A stretch of DNA of 64,000 nucleotides, taken from assembly GCF_003958645.1 (NCBI RefSeq), contig NZ_RXLO01000008.1, forward strand, positions 186,001 through 250,000. The letters run 5' to 3'. How positions within the stretch are numbered: the first letter of the stretch is position 1; each line of letters opens with the position of its first letter. Positions 42,675 to 51,246 of this stretch are shown here, in pieces. The DNA is from Chitinophaga rhizosphaerae (GTDB lineage Bacteria; Bacteroidota; Bacteroidia; Chitinophagales; Chitinophagaceae). A model generated the notes under the pieces. It was not told the DNA's origin, ran no database searches, and saw nothing but the letters and a program-made list of their open reading frames with translations. The position numbers and the translations under genes were made by a program.

Positions 42675-45047
42675 ATGCCGACACACATCAAACGCCTCAC
42701 GCTACTCGCAACCCTTTGCTGGCCCGTTACCACTTTTGCCCAGCAATTGCAGACCCTGACCGTGGAAAAGATCATGCGCGACCCGAAATGGATCGGCACT
42801 TCGCCCGATAACATTTTCTGGGGGCTGGACGGGAAAACCATTTATTTCAACTGGAACCCGGAAAAATCTCCGGCCGATTCCCTCCACGCCATCACCCTCG
42901 CTAACCACAAACCCGTGAAAACGGAGCCTGCAGACAGAACGCACATCCAGGCGCTCCAGTCCGGCGAGCTCAACCTCGCCCGCACGCGGCTCGTATACAC
43001 CTGGCAGGGCGATGTCTGGCTGCGCGACATGCAATCCGGGAAAGACACGCGCGTTACGCAGACCAACGACCTCGAGACCGGCGCGGAGTTCGGGTTCCAG
43101 GAAAGCAAAATCCTCTATCGCCGCGACCGCAATATCTTCAGCTGGGACCCCGCTACCGGGGCCGTCGAACAGCTGACCGATTTCGTGACCGGCGCCAAAC
43201 CCGCCAAACGCGGCGATTCCGCAGGCGAGCAGGAAAAGCACCTGAAAAACCAGCAGCAGGAACTGTTTGAAGTACTGCGCGACAAGAAAGCCACTTCCGA
43301 CGCCGCTACCGCATTCAATGATAATCTCCTCAAATCCAAAACCCTGCGTTCCCTTTACCTGGACGACCGCTCGCTCAACGATGCAAGAATGAGCCCGGAC
43401 GGGCGTTTCGTAGTGTACCGTGTTTTCCGGGAGAATATGTCGCGCGGAACCGAAGTACCCGAATTCGTGACTGAAACCGGTTACACCACCGGCATCCGGA
43501 GCCGTTCGAAAGTAGGCGGTGCGCAGCCGCAGTACGAATCGTTCGTGCACGACAGGGTGAAAGATACTTCGTTCGCCATCAAAACCACGCAAATCCCCGG
43601 CATCTACGACAAACCGGATTATTCGAAAGACTATCCCGGGCGCGAAACCGCCAAAGCCGCGCGGCCCGTCATCATCAACGGCCCCTACTGGTCGGAAAAA
43701 GGGACGCGCGCCATCGTGAACATCCGCTCGCAAGACAATAAAGACCGCTGGATCATGCTGCTCGACGCAGCTTCGGGGAAACTCACGCCCGTAGACCGCC
43801 AGCGCGACGAAGCCTGGATCGGCGGCCCGGGCATCGGCTGGGGCAGCCTCGGCTGGATCGACGAGCAAACCTGCTGGTTCCAGAGCGAAGCCACGGGATA
43901 CAGTCATCTTTATACCGTGAACGTGCACACCGGCAAGCGGACCGCGCTGACGTCCGGGAATTTCGAAGTGCAGGAAGCACAACTGTCCATGGATAAAAAG
44001 CATTTTTATATTACGACCAACGAAGTGCATCCCGGCGAGAAGCAATTCTACAAACTGGCCGTCGCCGGCGGAAAGCCCGAGCGCATCACCGCCATGAGCG
44101 GCGCGCATACCGTAAGCATCAGTCCGGACGAAAAGTGGATCGCCTACCGGTATTCCAACTCCAACCACCCCTGGGAAATGTACCTCCAGGAAAACCGCGC
44201 CGGCGCGCCGGCAACGCAGATCACCCACCAGGCCATGAGCCCTGAGTTCCGCTCCTATCCCTGGCGCGAGGCCAACGTGATCACGTTCAACGCCCGCGAC
44301 AACCAGCCCGTTTACGCCCGCCTGTATACCCCGGATGCAGCGAAGAAAAACGGTGCGGCCGTGGTGTTCGTACATGGCGCGGGATACCTGCAAAATGCAC
44401 ATAAATGGTGGAGCCAGTATTTCCGCGAGTACATGTTCCACAACCTCCTCACCGACCTCGGATACACCGTGCTCGATATCGATTACCGCGGCAGCGCGGG
44501 TTACGGCCGCAATTGCCGTACGGGCATCTATCGCCATATGGGCGGCAAAGACCTCACAGACCAGGTAGACGGCGCGAAATACCTCGTGCAACAGCTCGGC
44601 GTAGATCCCGGGCGTATCGGGATTTACGGCGGCAGTTACGGCGGGTTCATCACGCTGATGGCACTGTTTACCGAGCCCGACGCATTCGCGGCCGGCGCGG
44701 CGCTGCGTTCCGTGACCGACTGGGCGCATTACAACCACGGGTATACCAGCAATATCCTCAACGAACCGTTTACCGACAGCCTCGCCTATCGCCGCTCTTC
44801 CCCGATCTATTACGCGGAAGGGCTGAAAGGCAAGCTGCTCATGTGCCACGGCATGGTAGACACCAACGTGCATTTCCAGGACATCGTGCGGCTGAGCCAG
44901 CGGTTGATAGAACTGGGGAAAGACGGATGGGAACTGGCCGTATATCCCGTGGAAGACCACGGGTTCACCGAGCCCAGTAGCTGGACGGACGAGTACAAAC
45001 GGATCCTCCGGCTTTTCGAAAACGAACTGAAGCCGGCAGTGAAATAA
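42675..45047 (+). CDS. S9-family prolyl oligopeptidase-type peptidase
   Basis: 790 residues, exported (signal peptide MPTHIKRLTLLATLCWPVTTFA then QQLQ). An N-terminal beta-propeller (about 40-560) with WD-like strands such as VWLRDMQSGK and ISPDEKWIAYRYSN precedes an alpha/beta-hydrolase domain. Catalytic residues are Ser654 (GGSYGGF), Asp729 (MVDTNVH) and His762 (EDHGFTE). Related enzymes are periplasmic dipeptidyl or oligopeptidases (DPP-IV/PTP type) used in peptide degradation. Specificity cannot be read from sequence. Terminator follows. Confidence 0.93.
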   Translation: MPTHIKRLTLLATLCWPVTTFAQQLQTLTVEKIMRDPKWIGTSPDNIFWGLDGKTIYFNWNPEKSPADSLHAITLANHKPVKTEPADRTHIQALQSGELNLARTRLVYTWQGDVWLRDMQSGKDTRVTQTNDLETGAEFGFQESKILYRRDRNIFSWDPATGAVEQLTDFVTGAKPAKRGDSAGEQEKHLKNQQQELFEVLRDKKATSDAATAFNDNLLKSKTLRSLYLDDRSLNDARMSPDGRFVVYRVFRENMSRGTEVPEFVTETGYTTGIRSRSKVGGAQPQYESFVHDRVKDTSFAIKTTQIPGIYDKPDYSKDYPGRETAKAARPVIINGPYWSEKGTRAIVNIRSQDNKDRWIMLLDAASGKLTPVDRQRDEAWIGGPGIGWGSLGWIDEQTCWFQSEATGYSHLYTVNVHTGKRTALTSGNFEVQEAQLSMDKKHFYITTNEVHPGEKQFYKLAVAGGKPERITAMSGAHTVSISPDEKWIAYRYSNSNHPWEMYLQENRAGAPATQITHQAMSPEFRSYPWREANVITFNARDNQPVYARLYTPDAAKKNGAAVVFVHGAGYLQNAHKWWSQYFREYMFHNLLTDLGYTVLDIDYRGSAGYGRNCRTGIYRHMGGKDLTDQVDGAKYLVQQLGVDPGRIGIYGGSYGGFITLMALFTEPDAFAAGAALRSVTDWAHYNHGYTSNILNEPFTDSLAYRRSSPIYYAEGLKGKLLMCHGMVDTNVHFQDIVRLSQRLIELGKDGWELAVYPVEDHGFTEPSSWTDEYKRILRLFENELKPAVK

Positions 45048-45069
45048 CGGCCGGTATTCCAGCAAGGGT

Positions 45070-45105
45070 GGGTGTGTCATTACTGATGACGCACCCTCTT
45101 TTTTT
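45070..45105 (+). terminator. Terminator after the S9 peptidase
   Basis: GGGTGTGTCAT / ATGACGCACCC stem (11 bp, one G-T pair), loop TACTG, then TCTTTTTTT. Confidence 0.9.
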
Positions 45106-45108
45106 CGG

Positions 45109-45116
45109 TATATTTG
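45109..45116 (+). promoter_or_regulatory. -7 element of the TraB/GumN gene
   Basis: TATATTTG directly after the preceding terminator; 24 bases before the ATG at 45141. It overlaps the first codon of a longer possible frame starting at 45114 and thus supports ATG 45141. Confidence 0.55.
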
Positions 45117-45140
45117 GATAACACCATCCCTTTCAACCTT

Positions 45141-48100
45141 ATGATTTTCCGGAAAATACTGGCACTGGGGGCGTTCCTGTTGACCATTACCTCCATTTCC
45201 GCGGCGCAGCAGCCCCGGTACCAGGGCCTTTTATGGGAGATTACCGGGAACGGGCTCAAAAAGCCTTCTTACCTCTTCGGCACCATGCACGTCAGCAGCA
45301 AGCTGGCTTTCCACCTCAGCGATTCGTTTTACCATTGTATCCGGAATTCGGACATGGTGGCGCTGGAAACCAATCCGGAACAGTTGCAGGAAGATTTCTT
45401 CAAAAGCCGGATGTTCTTTCTCGGCAGTATGGCCTCCCGCAGGGCGCCGCTACGCAAAACCCTCCCCGACCAGGCTTTCACCGTTTCGTCTTACGCAGAC
45501 GCGCTGCAAGCGGGGCTCGCCTATCGCCCGGAAATGATCAACCACCTGTTGTACCGTTCCTACGCCATGCAGGAAGATTTCGAAGAAAACACCTTCCTCG
45601 ATATGTACATCTACCAGGTAGGCAGCAAACTCGGCAAAAAAGCGACCGGCGTGGAGGATTTCGACGAATCCGAAAAACTGATGTTCGAAGCCTACCGCGA
45701 TGCCAGCCTCGACCGGCAGAACAAGCGCGAAAGGCCCGTCCGCTACCGCAGCGGATCGGGAGAAATGCTCAACGACGCCTATCGCCGCGGCGACCTCGAC
45801 ATGCTCGATTCCCTTTCCAACCGGCAATCCGAATCGCCCGCGTTCCTGGAAAAATTCCTATATAAACGCAACGAAAACATGGCCCGGTCCATCGACTCCA
45901 TCGCCCGGAAAACGAGCCTGTTCGCCGGTGTGGGCGCGGCGCACCTTCCGGGAGACCGCGGCGTCATCAACATACTGCGGAAAATGGGGTACACGCTCCG
46001 GCCCGTGCAATTCGCCAACCGCGACAGCAAACAGAAAGAAGAGCTCGACAAAATGCGCGCGCCCGTTCAGTTCCGTGAATATCTCGCAGACGACCGGAGC
46101 TTTTACGTAGCGCTTCCCGGCACATTGTTCAACTTCAACCGGCCCGGCGCCGTCAACCAATTGCAATACGCAGACCTCGCCAACGGTGCCTACTACCTCG
46201 TCAGCCGCATCCGGACGAACGCTGCCACCCTCGGGCAAACGACGGACGACGTCATGAAAAAGATCGACAGTTCGCTGTATGAATTCGTGCCGGGAAAGAT
46301 CACTTCCATCAAGAAAAACACCAACGCATCCACGCCCGGGTTCGACATCGAAAGCAGGACGCGCCGCGGCGATCTGCAACGCTACCGCATCTTCGTCACA
46401 CCGTTCGAAATACTCATTTTCAAGATCAGCGGGAACGGCGATTACGCCGCCGGCCCTGAAGGCGATCGTTTCCTGCATTCCATCCGCCTGCAACCTTCCA
46501 GGGACAGTGTGGCAAAGCCGTTTACCTATTTATCGTCTTACGGAGGGTTCAGCGCCGAAGTGACCGGTCCTCCTTTCTACACAAATACGATTTCGGGACC
46601 CGGCTCCGTGCAGCGGCAGGAATTCGGGATGCTGGACCGGCAGACAGGCAACAATTACCAGGTGTTCAGGATACCGCTGCACAGTTATACACGACTGGAG
46701 GAAGATACCGTTGAGCTGTCGTTCGCCGAAGAATCCTACCGCGCCACATCATCCATCCGGCAAACCGCCGGCAGGAAAGTCATCCGTTGGGAAGGGCGCG
46801 ATTGCCTGGAGATGCTGTACAAAAACGCGGACGGCAGCCATACCATCGCGCGGTTCTTCGTGCAGGGGCCGCATACCGTAATGGTGGCCGCCAGGTTCAG
46901 GCAAAACCGCAAAGCGGCGGAAGATTTCCTCGCCGCGTTCAAACCCATCCTTTCAAAATACGGCCGGCCGATGACCGAGCGCGATACCATGCTGCAATTC
47001 ACTGTGCAATCGCCCGTAAAAGCCATGCAGGACGATATGGCCGAAGCCGTGGAAGAATCGCTGGCCTGGAGCCGTAATTCCGGTGAAGATTCCCGCACCA
47101 AAACGCGCTGGTTCGTAGCAGACAGTACCGGCGAAGCGGTGCGCGTGATGGTCCGCAAATACAATCCCTATTTTTCGATAGACAGCAGCGAATACTGGCA
47201 AAGGATCACCGACGATCTCGGTGGAGACGACCACCTCGTTATCGCCTCGCGCGAGCGGAGCCGCTCCGGCGAAACGGAAAGCATGCTGCTACGGATGCGC
47301 GACACCAATTCTTCGCGCGCCATCCTGCATAGGGTGATCGTCCGCAACCACATGCGCTACCTGCTTTCCGCCCTGATCGATTCCACCGCGGGACCGTCGG
47401 ATTTCGTGAAAAATTTCTTCGGCAGCTTTCAGCCTTATGGCGATAAATCCGATACCGGAACGATTTTTTCACCCCGCGGAAGCCTGCTCGTCCGGGATTT
47501 TTACGCGACAGACAGCGCCACGCGGGCAGCTGCGCGGATGTCGGTTTCCTCCGCCAATTTCCGGGATGCCGATGCGCCAGGACTGATCCGTCTGGTAAAA
47601 GGCTGGAGCATGAAGGAAAAGGATTACCTGTCCGTCAAATCCGAACTGCTGGGCAGCCTGGGCACGTTACACCATAAGGAAGTGTTACCATTTTTGAAAA
47701 GCGCGTACCTGGCGGCGGAAGACACTTCCGCCCTGCAGCAGGCCGTGGCGCGGGCGCTCCTCATGCAAAAAACCACAGCAGCCAATTCGCTTTTCAGGGA
47801 ACTCGTGCTGGCAGACATTCCCATCCTCAGCGAAGGCGACCGGATATACGACTGGTTCTTCCCCATGTACGACACACTACAGCTCAGCGCCGGCCTTTTC
47901 CCGGAGCTATTGCAGTTAACGGCATTGTCGGTATACAAAAACAGCATTTACCGCATGATGGCCCTGGCGGTAGACAGTAACGCCCTCGCGCCGGCGCTTT
48001 ACGCCGATCACATCGGCCAGATCGCGTTCGACGCGCGCGCCGCGCTCCAGGCGATGGTCAGCGAATCGCAGGTACAGGAAGAGGATAACGCAGGAAAGCG

Positions 48101-48713
48101 CAGTTACGAAGCGCCCGACGACGACATCACGCAATTCGCCACCCTGCTCCTTCCCTTCCGCACGCAAAACCGCAATGCCGCACGCTTCTTCAACAGTCTC
48201 GAAAAACTGCGCCAGCCGGGGCAGCAGATCAGTTTGATAACGATGTACCTGCGCCGCGGAATCCCCGTGAAAGACAGTCTCCTCGAAGCCATCGCCGCGC
48301 AGGACCTCTACCGCGCGAAACTCCTGGAAGAACTGGAAAACATCGGCCAGGCCGCCCGTTTCCCCCAACGTTACCGGAAGCAGGAATTGCTGGCCCGGAG
48401 TGCGCTCATGGCCACCCCGGCATGGGACAGCCGGCTGGATTCTGTGGTGTATATCGGCAAACAGGCCACCACTTTCCGCATGAAAAAAGGAACGGTATAT
48501 TTCTATAAATGCCGGATCAGGAATGTAGACGAATGGTTCCTGGCCGTAAGCGGCCTGCAGCCTGAAAAGGAATCCGAAGTGCGGAGCGGGATGGCCTTGC
48601 TGGAAGTGAACGACAAGCCCATGGACCCCAAAATACCGGTGGCCGGGCAGCAGGACCGCCTGATGCGGAAGGCACGGTATAAAGCGCAGGTGCGGGCGCT
48701 GTATGAGGAATAG
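45141..48713 (+). CDS. Giant TraB/GumN protein with triplicated domain and helical tail
   Basis: 1190 residues, about four times the length of a plain TraB/GumN protein. A signal peptide (MIFRKILALGAFLLTITSISAA) is followed by the TraB/GumN domain (about 26-291): YLFGTMHVSS, ALETNPEQL and FAGVGAAHLPGDRGVINILRKMG. Then come three related ~140-residue modules (about 308-452, 465-603, 615-766), each ending in a similar helix: RFLHSIRLQP, DFLAAFKPIL and FVKNFFGSFQPY. Residues ~780-1060 are helical with HEAT-like pairs and ~1110-1190 a small C-terminal part. TraB/GumN domains resemble Tiki-type metalloproteases, but activity here is unproven. Alone in its transcription unit. Confidence 0.82.
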   Translation: MIFRKILALGAFLLTITSISAAQQPRYQGLLWEITGNGLKKPSYLFGTMHVSSKLAFHLSDSFYHCIRNSDMVALETNPEQLQEDFFKSRMFFLGSMASRRAPLRKTLPDQAFTVSSYADALQAGLAYRPEMINHLLYRSYAMQEDFEENTFLDMYIYQVGSKLGKKATGVEDFDESEKLMFEAYRDASLDRQNKRERPVRYRSGSGEMLNDAYRRGDLDMLDSLSNRQSESPAFLEKFLYKRNENMARSIDSIARKTSLFAGVGAAHLPGDRGVINILRKMGYTLRPVQFANRDSKQKEELDKMRAPVQFREYLADDRSFYVALPGTLFNFNRPGAVNQLQYADLANGAYYLVSRIRTNAATLGQTTDDVMKKIDSSLYEFVPGKITSIKKNTNASTPGFDIESRTRRGDLQRYRIFVTPFEILIFKISGNGDYAAGPEGDRFLHSIRLQPSRDSVAKPFTYLSSYGGFSAEVTGPPFYTNTISGPGSVQRQEFGMLDRQTGNNYQVFRIPLHSYTRLEEDTVELSFAEESYRATSSIRQTAGRKVIRWEGRDCLEMLYKNADGSHTIARFFVQGPHTVMVAARFRQNRKAAEDFLAAFKPILSKYGRPMTERDTMLQFTVQSPVKAMQDDMAEAVEESLAWSRNSGEDSRTKTRWFVADSTGEAVRVMVRKYNPYFSIDSSEYWQRITDDLGGDDHLVIASRERSRSGETESMLLRMRDTNSSRAILHRVIVRNHMRYLLSALIDSTAGPSDFVKNFFGSFQPYGDKSDTGTIFSPRGSLLVRDFYATDSATRAAARMSVSSANFRDADAPGLIRLVKGWSMKEKDYLSVKSELLGSLGTLHHKEVLPFLKSAYLAAEDTSALQQAVARALLMQKTTAANSLFRELVLADIPILSEGDRIYDWFFPMYDTLQLSAGLFPELLQLTALSVYKNSIYRMMALAVDSNALAPALYADHIGQIAFDARAALQAMVSESQVQEEDNAGKRSYEAPDDDITQFATLLLPFRTQNRNAARFFNSLEKLRQPGQQISLITMYLRRGIPVKDSLLEAIAAQDLYRAKLLEELENIGQAARFPQRYRKQELLARSALMATPAWDSRLDSVVYIGKQATTFRMKKGTVYFYKCRIRNVDEWFLAVSGLQPEKESEVRSGMALLEVNDKPMDPKIPVAGQQDRLMRKARYKAQVRALYEE

Positions 48714-48797
48714 TTTCAACTTGCCACCAATAATCCGGGGGAATGCGCTTCAGCAAATGATAGCGGATTCCCCCGGAACATTTTTACCCATGACCGT

Positions 48798-50039
48798 TCA
48801 ACCCAAATGGAGCGAGCGCCGCACGCGTAAGATCCCTTCCTTCTCCGCCGCCGTTTTCGCCAGATCGTATGCCTGTTGGTAATGCGTGGCCGCTTTCGCG
48901 GGATCGGAATGGCGCGTCAGCTCGCCCAGCAACATCCAGTAAAAGTGGTTTTCGGTAAGCTGGAGCTTTTCCGCTTCCACCAGCGCAATATCTGCCCCAT
49001 GAGCCTTGTACAGCGCAAAAGTGCGGTTGAGCGCGGCGCTGGGGGAATAGTTGATGATGAGCAGCTCGTTGTACATGGCCAGTATCTCCAGCCATTTCTC
49101 CGGCGTATCTTCCTTGCGGCAATGCAGGAAAGCGATGCGGGCTTCGAGGTGATAGGAGCTGAGCGTGTTGCCCGTGGCCGAAAGCCCCAGGAAGTGCATG
49201 CCCTGTCGGATCAGCTCGCGGTCCCAGAGGTTTTCGTCCTGCTCGTCGTACAGCACCAGCGTATCGGCGGCAGATTCGCGGGCTTCGAAGCGGGAAGCGT
49301 GGAAGCACATCAGCGCGATGAGCGCAAAGGTGCGCGGCTGCGCCGTGACGGGGAATGCGGTGAGGAGGAGGCCCAGGCGCATGGCTTCCAGGCAGAGGTC
49401 TTTTTGCAGGATGGCGTCTTGCGTGCGACTGTAATATCCTTCGTTGAACAGGAGGTAGATAATGTGCAGCACATTATCGAGCCGTGCGTCCAGCAAATGT
49501 TCCGGCGGCAATTCCATGCGGATGTTTTCCGTGCGGAGTTTTTCCTTCGCGCGGAAGAGCCTTTTGTTAATGGTTTCCTTGTTGGTGAGGAACGCCGCGG
49601 CGATTTCATCGATCCCGAACCCGCAAAGGATCCGCAACGCCAGTCCGATCTGCGATTCGCTCGCGATGGCGGGGTTGCAGATGGCGAAGATCATGCGCAA
49701 CTGGCTGTCCTGGATGTTTTGGGCCGAAAAGTCGAGGTCGGTTTCGGGCTCTTCCGTTTCCAGTCCGGCCTTCACGGCCGGGAGCACTTTTTCCTGCCAG
49801 GTGGTGCCGCGCCGGAACATGGCCAGCGTTTTCTGCTTCGCCACCACGTACAGCCATGCGGCCGGGTTTTCCGGGATGCCTTTCTCCGCCCAGTTTTCGG
49901 CGGCGGTGAGGAATGTATCGCCCACGATGTCTTCCGCCGTTTCGATATGTTCCAGCCCGAATTGGCGGCTGATCACCGCCACCATTTTGGAGAATTCCTG
50001 CTGAAACAGCACATCGATCGTTGCGCGTTCTTTGTTCAT
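48798..50039 (-). CDS. ECF42-type RNA polymerase sigma factor
   Basis: 413 residues: sigma2 (about 10-75, VISRQFGLEHIETAEDIVGDTF, seen as HIETAEDIVGDTFL), sigma4 (about 105-170, with LALRILCGFGIDEIAAAFL and KETINKRLFRAKEKLR) and a ~230-residue helical C-terminal extension (LLDARLDNVLHIIYLLFNEGYY and TPR-like helices to the end). This extension and the DGPF-motif gene next door define the ECF42 group, which lacks an anti-sigma factor and is thought to be controlled by its own C-terminal domain. Regulon unknown. Third gene of a three-gene unit. Confidence 0.92.
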   Translation of the reverse strand: MNKERATIDVLFQQEFSKMVAVISRQFGLEHIETAEDIVGDTFLTAAENWAEKGIPENPAAWLYVVAKQKTLAMFRRGTTWQEKVLPAVKAGLETEEPETDLDFSAQNIQDSQLRMIFAICNPAIASESQIGLALRILCGFGIDEIAAAFLTNKETINKRLFRAKEKLRTENIRMELPPEHLLDARLDNVLHIIYLLFNEGYYSRTQDAILQKDLCLEAMRLGLLLTAFPVTAQPRTFALIALMCFHASRFEARESAADTLVLYDEQDENLWDRELIRQGMHFLGLSATGNTLSSYHLEARIAFLHCRKEDTPEKWLEILAMYNELLIINYSPSAALNRTFALYKAHGADIALVEAEKLQLTENHFYWMLLGELTRHSDPAKAATHYQQAYDLAKTAAEKEGILRVRRSLHLG

Positions 50040-50097
50040 GGATGCAAAATAAACGGTTCGCCCCTATGCCCGGGCGAACCGCGTCTAAAAATCTTCA

Positions 50098-50439
50098 TCA
50101 ACCCATTACCGGCCTGATCTCCACACTGCCGCCCACTTCGATGGCAGGACAACCGTGTGCGAGCGTGGTAGCTTCATCGAGGTCTTCCGCCCGGATCACC
50201 GTGAGGCCGCCGAGGCGTTCGCGGATTTCGACGAAAGGCCCGTCGGTCACCACACCGCCGGGTTTCAGCACCCGGCCCTGGTTCGGGATCAGGCGCGTGG
50301 GCGGCGAAACCAGTTTGCCCTGCGCAGCGATGCCGCCCAGCCAGTCCTGCCACTTTTTGACCAATGCCGCCTGTTCGGCTTCGGGCAGTTGGAGATGATC
50401 ATATGAAGCTTGACGGAATAATAATGCGAAATCTTTCAT
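50098..50439 (-). CDS. YciI-family protein with DGPF motif
   Basis: 113 residues; the motif TDGPF at 65-69 and the start MKDFALLFRQ define the YciI/DGPF family (YCII-related domain), regularly encoded beside ECF42 sigma factors and suggested to be part of their regulon or signalling. No catalytic role is established. Between the sigma factor gene (58 bases downstream) and the AhpD-like gene (45 bases upstream); a 14-bp AT palindrome (50468-50481) lies in the latter gap. Confidence 0.9.
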   Translation of the reverse strand: MKDFALLFRQASYDHLQLPEAEQAALVKKWQDWLGGIAAQGKLVSPPTRLIPNQGRVLKPGGVVTDGPFVEIRERLGGLTVIRAEDLDEATTLAHGCPAIEVGGSVEIRPVMG

Positions 50440-50484
50440 CTGTTAAATTTTTTAAAGGATGCCTGAAATTAAATATTTAATGGT

Positions 50485-50964
50485 TCAAACCGCCGCTTTC
50501 GCGTTGAACATACCGGGAACGTAGTTACCGCCGGTGATCTGGAATGCGATGTTGAAACGGTTATAGCTGTTGATGACCATCGTTGCGAAGGTAAGTTCCG
50601 TCAGTTCTTCTTCGGAGAAAATCTCCCGGGCTTCTTCGTACACTTCGTCGGTCACCTCCCGGTTCTGCAAGCGGGTGATGGCTTCCGCCCAGGCGAAGGC
50701 GGCGCGCTCACGGTCGGAGTACAGCTGTGTTTCGCGCCAGGCGTCGAGCATCAGCAGGCGTTGCGCGGTTTCGCCCATGGCGAGGAGGTCTTTGGAATGC
50801 ATGTCCAGGCAAAAGGCACAACCGTTGATCTGGGAAACGCGCATATAAATAAGGTGCAGCAGCGGTTGTTCGACAACGGGGTTCTTATGCAGGTACGCGC
50901 CCATGCTGAATAATGCCTTGGTAACCGGGAAACCTTTTTCGATGGGATTGAATCTGTGAGACAT
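50485..50964 (-). CDS. Carboxymuconolactone decarboxylase/AhpD-like protein
   Basis: 159 residues, helical. The redox motif is C49-x2-C52-x3-H56 (NGCAFCLDMHSKDL), as in AhpD-like alkylhydroperoxidases; the C-terminal half has LTFATMVINSYNRFNIAF. Probably a thiol peroxidase-related or oxidative-stress protein; no partner AhpC is near. First gene of the unit with the DGPF protein and ECF42 sigma factor, so likely within the same regulon. Confidence 0.9.
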   Translation of the reverse strand: MSHRFNPIEKGFPVTKALFSMGAYLHKNPVVEQPLLHLIYMRVSQINGCAFCLDMHSKDLLAMGETAQRLLMLDAWRETQLYSDRERAAFAWAEAITRLQNREVTDEVYEEAREIFSEEELTELTFATMVINSYNRFNIAFQITGGNYVPGMFNAKAAV

Positions 50965-51246
50965 GATATTGTATTTTTACATCAATGAATAATTTGTTCG
51001 TATACCCTAATAATGCATGAACTTTCCCGAATTGGACACCGCGGACAACTTTTTAAAATATTTTTTAAGTTCCGGTACGATCCGGTGGAAAAACCACTCA
51101 TACCAGTTTGATTTAATATCATTTACTCATATTTTATTTTACTAATATTACCGGAAAACTTTTATAAAGCCCGCTGTTAATTGCCTGATTAATCTTACAT
51201 TGAAGCCGTTTTTGTTTTCACTTAACCTCTTAATCTACTGAAATCA

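Noticed and set aside
42702..45080. Long open frame opposite the S9 peptidase
   Set aside because: Covers the peptidase gene exactly and has no domain, promoter or conserved start.
50965..51246. Possible glmS ribozyme or riboswitch in the glmS leader
   Set aside because: The gap is AT-rich and lacks the GC-rich pseudoknot core expected of that ribozyme.
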